Positions 33,562-41,974 are shown, numbered from the stretch's first letter. The stretch is 64,000 bases of DNA from JBBRHQ01 sp963840235 (GCA_963840235.1 CAWIYC010000006.1:62001-126000); one strand, 5' to 3'. A program made the numbers and translations. The notes: generated by a model from the sequence alone, not told the origin.

Positions 33562-33807
33562 ATGATGATCGCCGCGGTTCTGATGGCAGCGGCGCCGGCG
33601 ATTTCCTCTAGCCAAGCGAATCCCACCGCCACATTCAGCGTCAAGAAGTGTGGGAATGTTTGGAGTGTAGGGCCTCCGCATCAAGATCCGGGTGCGAGTC
33701 AAGCGGGCCCGGTTGGCTGCACTGAGACCAGGCGGCTGATGAGGAAACTCTTTCACGGACGACGCAACCCTTGGGATGAAATTCAGCGCAACCGCGAGCC
33801 TAGGTGA
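33562..33807 (+). CDS. Possible small secreted protein or remnant
   Basis: An 81-residue frame whose first 20 residues look like a signal peptide (MMIAAVLMAAAPAISSS, then QANPT). Two cysteines (KKCGNV, PVGCTETRRLMRKLF) follow, in a pattern seen in small secreted actinobacterial proteins. The middle (PPHQDPGASQAG) does not fit, while a neighbouring frame encodes LRIKIRVRVKRAR there, so the gene may carry two compensating frameshifts. No clear ribosome binding site precedes ATG 33562. Confidence 0.3.
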   Translation: MMIAAVLMAAAPAISSSQANPTATFSVKKCGNVWSVGPPHQDPGASQAGPVGCTETRRLMRKLFHGRRNPWDEIQRNREPR

Positions 33808-33882
33808 GCGACTCCGCACCAGCCAGGCGGCCAAATGTTCGAGCATCGTTTTGGCGAAGACCTCGGTTGAGCTCCTCGGTGA

Positions 33883-33888
33883 TAGGGT
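33883..33888 (+). promoter_or_regulatory. Candidate -10 box of a leaderless transcript
   Basis: TAGGGT ends seven bases before the first of two tandem GTG codons at 33896; no Shine-Dalgarno sequence lies between. This supports GTG 33896 as the start. Confidence 0.45.
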
Positions 33889-33895
33889 CGGACTC

Positions 33896-35521
33896 GTGGT
33901 GCGACGACTTTTGGTCTTCGCGCTCGTGATCGCGGGATCTGCGGTCCTCGTGGTGCCGGCCGATGCCGTGCTTTCGGGAAGGAACGGGAGGATCGTTTTC
34001 ACCAGCGGGCGCGGCGCAACCGCGGGCGACGACTCGACCGCCCGTCTCTACCTGCGCCCCGTCATTAGCAGTACCGGCGGGGGAACCGTCTCGGCTCCGA
34101 TCACCCCGCTCGGAGGGCAGAGCCGTCACGGAAGCTGGTCGCCCGACAGGACGAGGATCGTCCTCGCCAACGGCACCCCCGGGACGCCGGCCACCGAGGA
34201 TTACGACCTGTTCGTGCGAGATCTCGTCGCCGGCACGCTTACCCCGCTCGACGCCACCCAGGTCGGGGACAGCCTCAGCTCCGACCATCCCGCCTGGTCT
34301 CCGGACGGGACTCGGATCGCATACGAGCAGCAGCCCGCCGACAACAGCACCGACCGCAACATCATGGTCAAGACCGTCGGAACCTCGGCTCCGGCGGTGC
34401 CCCTGACCACCAGCTCCATAAGGGAATTCAAGCCGGCCTGGAGCCCTGACTCGAGCACGATCTACTACGCGAAGGAGAACTCGAGCCCCCAATACCTCGA
34501 CATCGTCAAGAAGGCGGCCGGGGGCGGGACCGAGACACCCGTGCAGGCGGCCAGCGGCATCGACGAGTATCAACCCTCAATCTCCCCAGACGGGTCGAAG
34601 ATGTGCTTTACGGGCCAAACGACCCCAGGTAACACATCGACGGCCGAAATCTACGTCGTCGACCTGCCCACGCCCGGCTTCCTCACCAACATCTCCGACG
34701 ACGCCACGAAGGGCGACATCAACTGCACCTGGTCGCCGAACGGGCAGTACATCGCCTACGTCAGCGGCACCTTCACCTCCGGCGCGCTGGTGATGAAGCG
34801 AGCCGACGACAGCAGCCTCTTCCCCGTTCCGCTGGAGGACGTCGCCGGCCATTTCGACGGCAACCCCGACTGGGCACCCGACGGCAGTCCCAACTGCCCC
34901 GACAGCGCCGTGGGTACCACTCCGGGCAAGCCGATCACGATCGAGCTCGAGTGCACCGACACCGGCCCCGCCTACGAGCGGACCGATCCGAACGGTTTCG
35001 TCGCCAACGACGGTGGACCGCAGCACGGAACCACGAGCGATGACGCGCCTCTCGCGAACCCGTCCACCGTCAAGTACACGCCGAACCCGGGCTTCAAGGG
35101 CACGGACAGGATCATCTTCACGAGCTTCGACGACTTCGGTTTCGGCACCGACACCGGGACCGTCACGATCGCCGTTGACAGTTGCTTCGGCCGGGCCGCG
35201 ACCGTGGTTGGCACCTCGGGCCACGACGCTCTGAAGGGAACCCGGGGGCGCGACGTGATCGTCGCGCTCAGCGGCAAGGACACGGTCAGGTCCTTCGCCG
35301 GCAACGACCTGATCTGCGCCGGGGGCGGCAGGGACCAGGTCAAGGGCGGCCGCGGCAACGACAAGCTCCTCGGACAGGGGGGCACCGACCACCTATTCGG
35401 CGCCAAGGGCCGCGACAAGCTGTTCGGCAACAAGGGCCCCGACCGCCTCAACGGCGGGCCGCAGTCGGATCTCTGCAAAGGTGGCCCCGGGCGCGACTCC
35501 GAGAAGCGCTGCGAACGCTGA
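33896..35521 (+). CDS. Exported TolB-like beta-propeller protein with RTX-type C-terminal tail
   Basis: A 541-residue exported protein. GTG 33896 gives a good signal peptide (VVRRLLVFALVIAGSAVLVV, cleavage near ADA). Residues about 30-330 are WD40/TolB-like (PD40) blades with SWSPD, AWSPDGTRIAYEQ, AWSPDSSTIYY, SISPDGSKMCF and TWSPNGQYIAYVS. A cadherin/Big-like domain follows (VKYTPNPGFKGTDRIIFTSFDDFG). The last 110 residues are RTX-like calcium-binding nonapeptides (GGRGNDKLLG, GAKGRDKLFG, GNKGPDRLNG). The tail resembles that of the exported protein at 52403. No type I secretion genes are nearby. Confidence 0.83.
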   Translation: MVRRLLVFALVIAGSAVLVVPADAVLSGRNGRIVFTSGRGATAGDDSTARLYLRPVISSTGGGTVSAPITPLGGQSRHGSWSPDRTRIVLANGTPGTPATEDYDLFVRDLVAGTLTPLDATQVGDSLSSDHPAWSPDGTRIAYEQQPADNSTDRNIMVKTVGTSAPAVPLTTSSIREFKPAWSPDSSTIYYAKENSSPQYLDIVKKAAGGGTETPVQAASGIDEYQPSISPDGSKMCFTGQTTPGNTSTAEIYVVDLPTPGFLTNISDDATKGDINCTWSPNGQYIAYVSGTFTSGALVMKRADDSSLFPVPLEDVAGHFDGNPDWAPDGSPNCPDSAVGTTPGKPITIELECTDTGPAYERTDPNGFVANDGGPQHGTTSDDAPLANPSTVKYTPNPGFKGTDRIIFTSFDDFGFGTDTGTVTIAVDSCFGRAATVVGTSGHDALKGTRGRDVIVALSGKDTVRSFAGNDLICAGGGRDQVKGGRGNDKLLGQGGTDHLFGAKGRDKLFGNKGPDRLNGGPQSDLCKGGPGRDSEKRCER

Positions 35522-35791
35522 CGAGGAGTTCGTTATGGGAGCCCGATCGGTGACGAAACCTGAGAGTCCGGCACTGATTCTTTCCGGGCACGTACGGGGC
35601 CCCCGGCGACGGCGATCCGGCCGCGCGCGCAGCGGCATCCGCGAGCTGGGGCCTTGGCGACGGGGTCGTCGCGGCGGAGGATGACGTTGCCCGCGAAACG
35701 CTGAATCACGCAAATCGCGTGATGACGGCTCACCGCGAGAGCACTCATTCTCATCAGAAACCACAGTTCGTCAGCACGAAGGAGCGCTTAC
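35522..35791. other. Intergenic region upstream of the BON gene
   Basis: No gene was recognised in these 270 bases. They contain a six-base-arm hairpin TCACGC-AAATC-GCGTGA at 35705-35721 that runs into a GTGA-N7-TCAC dyad at 35719-35733. Confidence 0.45.
35719..35733 (+). promoter_or_regulatory. GTGA-N7-TCAC dyad, copy 1
   Basis: GTGATGACGGCTCAC lies 58 bases before the BON-domain gene. It shares CGCGTGATGAC and TCACC with the copy at 42954, including the CAAA-x-CGC preceding it. Confidence 0.45.
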
Positions 35792-36244
35792 ATGCCTAAC
35801 GACGAAGTCATTATCGAAGAGGTTCGCGCCGCGCTCGCCCGCGACTCGCGCCTCGCCCACCCGGCGGAGGTGGCGGTTTCGGAGCGAGGGGGCACGGTGA
35901 CCCTGCGAGGCAGCGTTGGCAGTCTCCATCAGCGTCGTACCGCGGTCCAGATCGCCAAGTCGGTCCGAGGCGTCCACGCCGTGGAGGATGAGCTTTCTAT
36001 CGACCTACTGGATCGCTGGGAGGACGATGAGCTCCGTGGTGCCGCGCTGCAGGCTCTGAACTCCAACGTCGGCGGGCCCGCCGGCCGGATCGACGTCGCC
36101 GTCGCCGACGGATGGCTGACTCTGAAAGGGGAGGTCAGGCATCAGTCCGAGAGTGACGCGGCATTCGACGCGGTCCGCCAACTGCCCGGCGTGGGCGGCA
36201 TCACAAACGAGATCAAGGTCATCACCGCCGGCATCGACGGCTGA
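35792..36244 (+). CDS. Double BON-domain protein
   Basis: A 150-residue protein with two BON domains in tandem: residues about 3-72 (IIEEVRAALARDSRLAHPAEVAVSERGGTVTLRGSV ... VEDELSI) and 78-148 (LRGAALQALNSN ... VAVADGWLTLKGEVRH ... GVGGITNEIKVI). BON domains are small lipid- or ligand-associated modules found in OsmY-type stress proteins. There is no signal peptide, so it is probably cytosolic, as are many actinobacterial double-BON proteins. The ATG follows AAGGAG. A GTGA-N7-TCAC dyad lies 58 bases upstream. Confidence 0.9.
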   Translation: MPNDEVIIEEVRAALARDSRLAHPAEVAVSERGGTVTLRGSVGSLHQRRTAVQIAKSVRGVHAVEDELSIDLLDRWEDDELRGAALQALNSNVGGPAGRIDVAVADGWLTLKGEVRHQSESDAAFDAVRQLPGVGGITNEIKVITAGIDG

Positions 36245-36279
36245 TGCAGCAGATCGCTCAGCGTCAGGTTTCAGTCGCG

Positions 36280-36606
36280 TCAGCTCGGGTGATGGTCGTC
36301 ATTAGGCTGCCTGTCTACGCTGGGCAGGACCAGCCGAACCAGGCGGGGCGCCAGGGCATGTGCTGTCGCGGCAGGCGCGTACGGGCGTGGCACGTAGCGT
36401 TCCGAACGCCGTCGCAGACCAGCGTCGACGATCGCATCGGCGGCACTGTCGGGGTCAGAGATCATCCAGCCGGTCTGGCGCTTCGCCCGGAGCTCCTCCG
36501 CTGGAAATCCCTCGGTTGGAATGAACCCCGGCAGCACCAGGCCTACGGGCCGGTGATGGGAGCGACCAGACTCATGCCCGGTAGAGGAGCGACCGCGACA
36601 CGGCAT
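36280..36606 (-). pseudogene. Short-chain dehydrogenase remnant (C-terminal third)
   Basis: The frame encodes VGLVLPGFIPTEGFPAEELRAKR, then DPDSAADAIVDAGLRRRSERYVPRPYAPAATAHALAPRLVRLVL, a typical SDR C-terminus after the active site. The Rossmann fold and the YxxxK site are absent. An ATG at 36575 in another frame would start MSLVAPITGP, which is how related SDRs begin, and it overlaps an upstream stop as ATGA. The simplest reading is an internal deletion that joined the first ten codons to the last third with a frame change. Confidence 0.55.
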
Positions 36607-36757
36607 CGACGGCTCGAGTCATCAGCCGTCGCTGTGGATCGCCGTCTCGAAGGGTGAGAAGGTAGTCGATGTGCGCTTCGATCTCAGCCTTGACCAGGTC
36701 GCTGCACTCTGCCAGCGCCTCGGGGTTATCCGCCCTGCGCCTTCGGGAGGACGGCAC
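36572..36757 (-). CDS. Possible small protein upstream of the SDR remnant
   Basis: A 61-residue frame from GTG 36757 with a helical, charged sequence (ALAECSDLVKAEIEAHIDYLLTLRDGD, then RRLMTRAVDAVSRSLLYRA). Its stop overlaps the probable original SDR start as ATGA. That coupling is the main reason to think it is real. It may be the C-terminal end of a larger lost gene. No family was recognised. Confidence 0.25.
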   Translation of the reverse strand: MPSSRRRRADNPEALAECSDLVKAEIEAHIDYLLTLRDGDPQRRLMTRAVDAVSRSLLYRA

Positions 36758-36862
36758 TTGCCGAAGCGCAACTGTGTGACGGGGTGAGGCGATGGCAGCG
36801 TCTGTCCGAGTGGAATCGGCGCGAACCGTCCGCGTCGGCGGCCGTCGGGGACACGTCGAGGC

Positions 36863-37055
36863 GTGTCATCGATCAAGCGTTGGTGGCTGCTTGCCGTCTT
36901 GGCGGCGGGAATGGTCATGAGCTCGTGTGGAGGGGAAAGCGGCAGCCCCCGACCTTCAAAGCGCCAAGGACTTCCACGGGTTCACGCTCGTACTAGGCGA
37001 CGGACAGCGGGGCCTTCCGTCGGCAGCGGTCGTGGCGAGCACACCGACGCGGTGA
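36863..37055 (+). pseudogene. Lipoprotein remnant with frameshift
   Basis: GTG 36863 opens a convincing lipoprotein signal (SSIKRWWLLAVLAAGMVMSSC, lipobox ending at Cys22 or so). After GGESGS the protein-like sequence continues in the +1 frame (DLQSAKDFHGFTLVLGDG, then GLPSAAVVAS) to TGA 37053-37055. The reading frame of the start instead runs antisense through the next gene. It is probably a decayed gene of about 64 codons. Confidence 0.35.
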
Positions 37056-37083
37056 GCGTCGAGGAACTCGCGGAGGGTGTCGG

Positions 37084-37897
37084 TCAGGACGCCCACGCCG
37101 GCGCCTCCTCCGCCCCCTCGACGACGAAGCCCTCGGGCTCCTCGACGACGGTGTTCTCGAGTGTGCCGATGCCGTCGATCTCGACCCGGACCGTGTCGCC
37201 GACCTTCAGCAGGCCCTCGGGAAACGGCTGGCGCACCGCGCCGATGCCGGCGGGTGTGCCCGTGGCAATCACGTCGCCGGGCTCGAGGGTGAACGCCTGG
37301 GAGAGATGCGCGACCTGCTGGAAGCAGTCGTAGATCATCTCGCTCTGTTGCCGTCCTGGCGCACCTCGTCGTTGACGTAGGTCCTGATCCCGAGCGCGTG
37401 CGGGTTGCCGAACTCGTCGGCGGTCACGATCCAAGGACCGAGGGGGCCGTGGGTGTCGAACGACTTGCCCATCATCATCGTGGGCGTGCGGAGCTGCCAG
37501 TCGCGGACCGAGAGGTCGTTGGCGATCGTGTAGCCCGCGATCACCTCGTGGGCGCGGTCCTCCGGGACGTGGCGGCAGCGGGTGCCGATCACGATCGCCA
37601 GCTCGCCCTCGTAGTCGAGGAGGTTCGAGACGCGCGGCATATGCACGTCGTCCCCGGCCCGACCACGCAGGTGGCCTGCTTGTTGAAGAAGACCGGGAAC
37701 TCGGCGCCTCCATCCCGCTCTCGGCGATGTGGTCGGCGTAGTTCAGGCCGATTCCGAGGAACTTGCGCGGCCGCACCGGAGCCAGCAACCGGACCTCGTC
37801 GATCGCGTGGCGGTCGCCGCGATCGCTATCGACAACCTCCTCTCCCTCGACGACGCCAGGACGAGCCTCTGTCGAGCGCGAACCTGCAGAGCCTCAT
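37084..37897 (-). pseudogene. Fumarylacetoacetate hydrolase-family protein, multiply frameshifted
   Basis: The start ATG 37897 (MRLCRFAL) overlaps the dioxygenase stop as ATGA. Family sequence then continues through three frame changes: near 37865 into LLAPVRPRKFLGIGLNYADHIAESGMEAP, near 37700 into NLLDYEGELAIVIGTR and YTIANDLSVRDWQLR, and near 37350 back to YDCFQQVAHLSQAFTLEPGDVIATGTPAGIG. Together these cover a full FAH-fold enzyme of about 270 residues, including the metal-binding EGELA segment. Such enzymes hydrolyse or isomerise ring-cleavage products, the expected last step of this operon. It is either a recent pseudogene or a stretch with several base-calling errors. Confidence 0.75.
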
Positions 37898-38478
37898 GAC
37901 GCCTCCGGGATCTCGACCGGCGCCTCGGCCGGCGCGTACTCGCCGGCCATCGCCTTGGCGTGGATCTCCTCGAAGGAGACGTCCTCCTCGAAGTCCGCGG
38001 CGACCCGGGCCGGATCGACGAACTGGCCGATCGGGTTCGCCTTGAACGCTTCGGACGTTTTCATCCACTCCATCGACTTGGCCCAGTCGCCGAAGTTGTC
38101 GACCTGGAGCTCGACCCGGTTTCCGTCCGGGTCCTTGTAGTAGTAGGAGAACGTCATCCCGTGGTCGAGGCAGAAGTCGGGCTCGATCCCCTCCTCACGC
38201 AGGCGCAGGTAGGTCGCGTTGAGCTCGTCGAAGCCCCCGTACTCGAAGGCGGTGTGGTGCAGCCCCGTCCGGTTCTCCTTCTCCGGGTCGTCGGCGAAGC
38301 CGGGGAAGGCGAGCAGCGCGATCCGGTGGTTCGCCTGGTCGTTCGACAGCCACGCGCCGACGTCATCTCGAAAGATCACCTCGGCGCCGACGAGGACCGA
38401 GTAGTAATCGATCATCTTGTCGAGGCGGGTCGTCTTCAGGTTGAAGTGGTGGAACTTCGGGTGGATCACTTCGGACAT
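37894..38478 (-). CDS. VOC-family extradiol dioxygenase (catechol 2,3-dioxygenase-like)
   Basis: A 194-residue vicinal-oxygen-chelate protein. Candidate metal ligands are His in KFHHFNLKT near residue 10, His in RTGLHHTAFEYGG near 75, and Glu in DPDGNRVELQVDN near 130, the usual H-H-E set. The Tyr in TFSYYYKDPDGN is also typical of ring-cleaving members. The C-terminal 50 residues (ANPIGQFVDPARVAADFEEDVS) are found in this subgroup. ATG 38478 was chosen because the protein then starts just before the first strand. It lies between two flavin hydroxylase genes and an FAH-family gene, which supports meta cleavage of an aromatic compound. Confidence 0.87.
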   Translation of the reverse strand: MSEVIHPKFHHFNLKTTRLDKMIDYYSVLVGAEVIFRDDVGAWLSNDQANHRIALLAFPGFADDPEKENRTGLHHTAFEYGGFDELNATYLRLREEGIEPDFCLDHGMTFSYYYKDPDGNRVELQVDNFGDWAKSMEWMKTSEAFKANPIGQFVDPARVAADFEEDVSFEEIHAKAMAGEYAPAEAPVEIPEAS

Positions 38479-38491
38479 CTGCGATGCTCCT

Positions 38492-40081
38492 TCATCTCGG
38501 GGTTGGTGTTCTAAGCGCGAGCTGCTCTCGAAGGTCGTCGAGAAGCTCTTGCAGGCCCTCGCGCGAGGCGACGCTGCCGAAGACATAGAAGTCGGGGCGA
38601 ACCAGAACGGCGTGGGTGCCGTCTTGACCGAGCCACTCGGTCAGGCGACCGTCGATGTCGTTGACTCCGTTGGGCACCAGGGGATCGAGTGAGGCGACCG
38701 TCGCATCGAGCGAGCGCAGGAAGCTGCGGCGCTCCTCATCCAGCTGCTCGAGCGGATCACCATCGGCGGCGATCAGTGTCCAACCGCGGCCGACCACATC
38801 GTCGAAGCGCCCGGTTTGACCGTCAACCGCCACCAGCCCCTGGACGCCCAGCGTGCCCGCATGGGGGTCGCGCTCCCCACGCCCGCCTCCGCGGATCACC
38901 CCGCCGCTCAGTGGCTGCAATTCGACCGGTGGTGGCGAATCCGCCTGGCGGAGGGAGGCGTCTCGCTCCGCGGCGGCTTCGGGATCGAGCTCGCAGAGGA
39001 CCTTGCCGAGCTCGACCGCGAAACCGATCACCCACTCCGTCTGCGGCTGGCGCTCGGTCTCGATCGTGTCCAGAAGCTGCTCCGATGCGAGCCCCCGCAG
39101 CACGAGGTCGAGCTTCCACGCGACGTTCGCCGCGTCCCGCAGCCCGGCGCACAGTCCCTGCCCGAGGAACGGGGGCGTCAGGTGCGCGGCGTCGCCGACC
39201 AGCAGCACGCGGCCGTCCCTCATGCGGTCGGCGAGCATCGAGCGGAACTCGTAGACCGTGCTGCGGGTGAGCGGCCCGTCGCCTTGCTTGAACCAGGGCT
39301 CGAGCAGCGACCAGACGCGCGCGGGGTCGCCGAAGTCCTCCGGACGCTCGCCGGGCAGCAGCATGAACTCCCAGCGGCGGTGCCTGGGGCCGCTCTGGAC
39401 ATGCGTCGTGGGGCGCGCCGGGTCGCACCACTGGCAGGCGGTCGGCAGGTGGGCCAGAGCCTCCATGTCGCGGGGCTCGGCGTCGACCACCAGCCAGCGC
39501 TCCTGGAAGCCGAGGTCGCGCCGGGTGATCCCGCATGCCTCGCGCACGAAGGAATTGGCGCCGTCGGCGCCGACCAGCCAGCGGGTCCCCACGGTCCGGA
39601 CCTCCTCGGTGGGCTCGAGCCGCCCTCGCTCGTCCTCCTCGTGGCGGCGGACGGTGAGCGTCGCTCCGTCGGCCTCGTTGACCAGTTCCTCGGCCACCCA
39701 GCCCCGGTGGACGGCGACGCCGTCATCGGCACACGCGCCGTCGAGCGCCGCCTCGAGCTCCGGCTGGAAGAACAGGTAGTCGGGCTCCCATCCCGAGCTC
39801 GCCGGCCGCTGCGGCGTGAGCGTCAGCAGCTCATCGCCGTCGGCGCCGAACCAGCGGTACTCGCGCAGCGGGATCATCTCCGCGGCGAGGCGGTCGGCGA
39901 GGCCGAGAGATTGCAGCAACCGCATGATCTCGTGGTCGATGTGCACGGCGCGCGGCAGCCGATAGATCTCGTTGAAGCGCTCGAACGCCGCAACTCGATG
40001 GCCGGCGCGGCCGAGAAGCGCCGCGAGGGCGTGGCCGACTGGCCCGCAGCCCACGATCGCGACGTCGACCTCGGACTCCAT
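38492..40081 (-). CDS. Flavin-dependent aromatic hydroxylase, MhpA-like
   Basis: A 529-residue class A flavoprotein monooxygenase. The FAD-binding motif VAIVGCGPVGHALAALLGRAG is at residues 7-27, the DG fingerprint is in WLVGADGANSFVREACG, and the second FAD motif is GRVLLVGDAAHLTPPFLGQGLCAGLRDAANVAWKL. The closest family by pattern is 3-(3-hydroxyphenyl)propionate hydroxylase. A thioredoxin-like C-terminal domain ends the protein, as in phenol hydroxylases. ATG 40081 gives the normal N-terminus; the frame upstream of it belongs to the other strand's noise. It lies four bases after the first hydroxylase gene. Confidence 0.88.
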   Translation of the reverse strand: MESEVDVAIVGCGPVGHALAALLGRAGHRVAAFERFNEIYRLPRAVHIDHEIMRLLQSLGLADRLAAEMIPLREYRWFGADGDELLTLTPQRPASSGWEPDYLFFQPELEAALDGACADDGVAVHRGWVAEELVNEADGATLTVRRHEEDERGRLEPTEEVRTVGTRWLVGADGANSFVREACGITRRDLGFQERWLVVDAEPRDMEALAHLPTACQWCDPARPTTHVQSGPRHRRWEFMLLPGERPEDFGDPARVWSLLEPWFKQGDGPLTRSTVYEFRSMLADRMRDGRVLLVGDAAHLTPPFLGQGLCAGLRDAANVAWKLDLVLRGLASEQLLDTIETERQPQTEWVIGFAVELGKVLCELDPEAAAERDASLRQADSPPPVELQPLSGGVIRGGGRGERDPHAGTLGVQGLVAVDGQTGRFDDVVGRGWTLIAADGDPLEQLDEERRSFLRSLDATVASLDPLVPNGVNDIDGRLTEWLGQDGTHAVLVRPDFYVFGSVASREGLQELLDDLREQLALRTPTPR

Positions 40082-40085
40082 GTCT

Positions 40086-41924
40086 TCAGGCCGCGCCGGC
40101 AGGCACTGCGACCGGTCGAGCGAGGATCTGACCCAGGGCATTCGAAAGCTCCTCGAGCGGCGCCTCGGAAGCGCCGGAATTGCGCCATGCCACGAAGCGG
40201 TCGGGGCGAACGAGGATTGCTCCCTCAGGGTCGATCTGGCGACGGCGCGCCCACATGGAGCGCGGGTCGTAGAGGTCGCCGTCGATGTGGCCGATGCGGA
40301 CGGCATCGAGCGGCAGATCGGCCTCGGAGGCGAGCTGACGGGCGGCATCGCACCAGGTCTCGCCTTCCTCACCTGCGATCAGCAGGAAGCGGCCCGGAGC
40401 GACCAGGGCCTTGATCGGTCGCCGACTGCCGTCCTGGTCGTCGATCCAGGCATGAGGCAGCGGTGCGCCCGGCCGGGTCGAGGGCTCGTAGACACGAATC
40501 CCGTCAACCGGGTTCGGCGCCGGGGTGTCATCGGGCACGACCGCCGCCGACTCGTAGGTGTAACCGAGTTCGACGTTCAGCTCATTGAATTCCATCGACT
40601 GCATCCGGATCGCCCGCTGGACCTGGCTGCGGTGCTCGGCGTCCTCGCGACGGCCGCTCCAGATCCGACGCAGGTTCGCCCAGTTCTCCTCCGGCGTGTT
40701 CTCGTGCGAGACGCCGGCGGCGGCAAGGATCGCGAAGTGGTTGACCGCGTTCTCGAGCGATCGCTGGGCGTTGCGCTCGTCGGACGAGCGCCGTTCCGGC
40801 TCGTAGGTCTCGAGCAGTTCCGGTGACGCGTGCCCCGCCAGGACGGCGGCCACCTTCCAGCAGAGGTTGTGGGCATCGTGGATGGCGCTGGTCAACCCAA
40901 GGCCGCCGGTCGGCGGATGACGGTGCGCGGCGTCGCCGAGGAGGAAGATCCGGCCGACCCGAAACGCCGAGGCCATCACGGCATCGACGGACCAGCGCGT
41001 GACCTTGTGGATCAGCATCGGCGTGTCGAGCAGGCCGATCGCCTCCCGCACGTCGGCCTCCACCTTCTCGTCCGACTGCGCGCGAGGATCGTCGACCGGG
41101 TAGTTGAGGTGGATCACCCACTCCTCGGACTCCGGGCCCCACCTCTCCGGCCCCATCGGAACCATCACTACCAGACCCCCGGTCCGGGGGCAGACGATCC
41201 AGCGGAGCAGGACGTCGGGATCGCGCGCCCAGCGCGAGAGGTCGGCGCTCACGTGCAGCGTGGCTGTCTCGGTCACGACGCCGAGGCCTTCGTAGGTGAC
41301 GCCGATCTGGCTCGCCACCCGGCGCCCCCCATCGGCCCCGAGCAAGTACATGCATCGCACCGAGTACGACTCGCCGGAGCCGTTGTCGCGCACCAAGGCG
41401 ATGACCCCGTCGTCCTCCTGTGAGAGCTCGAGCAGCTCGTGGTTGAATCGGATCCGTCTCGGCGAGAGCCTCTCGGCACCGGCCTTCAGGATCGGTTCGA
41501 GCCGGATCTGGGGAAGATTCAGTTGCCGCCAGGCGCTTGCCGCCCGCCAGAGCTCATTGTCCCCGCCGGCACCCCACGACTCGAGCTTGGCGATCTGCCG
41601 ACCGGAGTCGGGGCTGGAACCCGCGAAGCCGGCGTAGTACGCGGTAGCAGCCATCTGGCTTGCAGGCGTACTCCGCTCGGCGATCTCGTCGGCGACTCCG
41701 CAGTCCTCGAGGATCTCCATCGCCCGCTGGTTGAGGACGTGGGCCTTGGGCAGGTCCGAGGTTTCCGGCCGCGCGCTGATCAGGAGGTGATCGACCCCCT
41801 GGCGCGCAAGCAGCATCGAGGCCGTGAGCCCGGCTCCGCCCCCGCCGACGATCAATACGGGCACCGTTTCCGGCTGCCGCCTGGGTCTTGTCGGAGGTCG
41901 CCTCGTCAAGATTGGAACGGACAC
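40086..41924 (-). CDS. Flavin-dependent phenol-type monooxygenase, TfdB-like
   Basis: A 612-residue class A flavin monooxygenase. FAD motif VLIVGGGGAGLTASMLLARQG is near residues 23-43, the DG motif is YLLGADGGRRVASQIG, and GRIFLLGDAAHRHPPTGGLGLTSAIHDAHNLCWK is the second FAD site. Length and motifs resemble 2,4-dichlorophenol 6-monooxygenase and related phenol hydroxylases with a C-terminal thioredoxin-like domain. The start is GTG 41924, first gene of a four-gene minus-strand operon. A TetR regulator is divergent across a 50-base AT-rich gap, which should carry the operator. Confidence 0.88.
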   Translation of the reverse strand: MSVPILTRRPPTRPRRQPETVPVLIVGGGGAGLTASMLLARQGVDHLLISARPETSDLPKAHVLNQRAMEILEDCGVADEIAERSTPASQMAATAYYAGFAGSSPDSGRQIAKLESWGAGGDNELWRAASAWRQLNLPQIRLEPILKAGAERLSPRRIRFNHELLELSQEDDGVIALVRDNGSGESYSVRCMYLLGADGGRRVASQIGVTYEGLGVVTETATLHVSADLSRWARDPDVLLRWIVCPRTGGLVVMVPMGPERWGPESEEWVIHLNYPVDDPRAQSDEKVEADVREAIGLLDTPMLIHKVTRWSVDAVMASAFRVGRIFLLGDAAHRHPPTGGLGLTSAIHDAHNLCWKVAAVLAGHASPELLETYEPERRSSDERNAQRSLENAVNHFAILAAAGVSHENTPEENWANLRRIWSGRREDAEHRSQVQRAIRMQSMEFNELNVELGYTYESAAVVPDDTPAPNPVDGIRVYEPSTRPGAPLPHAWIDDQDGSRRPIKALVAPGRFLLIAGEEGETWCDAARQLASEADLPLDAVRIGHIDGDLYDPRSMWARRRQIDPEGAILVRPDRFVAWRNSGASEAPLEELSNALGQILARPVAVPAGAA

Positions 41925-41933
41925 TACACTATA

Positions 41934-41953
41934 GGTATTGTAATGTCAATTCC
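41934..41953 (+). promoter_or_regulatory. Candidate TetR operator in the divergent promoter region
   Basis: GGTATTG-TAATGT-CAATTCC is an inverted repeat (6 of 7 positions) in the only AT-rich stretch of the area. It lies 5 to 24 bases upstream of a TAGGAT -10 box for the TetR gene. It also covers the spacer between TTGGAA (41956-41951) and TATAGT (41933-41928) on the minus strand, a possible catabolic-operon promoter with 17-base spacing. Confidence 0.55.
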
Positions 41954-41962
41954 AATTTTCGA

Positions 41963-41968
41963 TAGGAT
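41963..41968 (+). promoter_or_regulatory. Candidate -10 box of a leaderless tetR transcript
   Basis: TAGGAT ends six bases before the ATG at 41975, with no Shine-Dalgarno sequence. Confidence 0.5.
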
Positions 41969-41974
41969 CTGCGC

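Larger units (their letters stand above)
33466..33895. other. 430-base divergent region
   Basis: It lies between the NTF2-like operon (minus) and the TolB/RTX gene (plus). It contains one weak small-protein frame (33562-33807) and a -10-like box at 33883. No RNA gene or repeat was recognised in the remainder. Confidence 0.4.
36245..37083. other. Zone of decayed gene remnants
   Basis: No intact gene was recognised over about 840 bases. It contains the C-terminal part of a short-chain dehydrogenase and a 61-residue frame on the minus strand, and a lipoprotein-like start with a shifted continuation on the plus strand. This looks like an old insertion/deletion hotspot between the BON gene and the aromatic-catabolism operon. 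Confidence 0.5.

Noticed and set aside
36244..36657. 137-codon plus-strand frame after the BON gene
   Set aside because: It is antisense to the SDR remnant, whose minus-strand translation matches a real family.
40082..40372. N-terminal extension of the MhpA-like hydroxylase
   Set aside because: It overlaps the coding end of the TfdB-like gene, and the FAD-binding fold begins right after ATG 40081.
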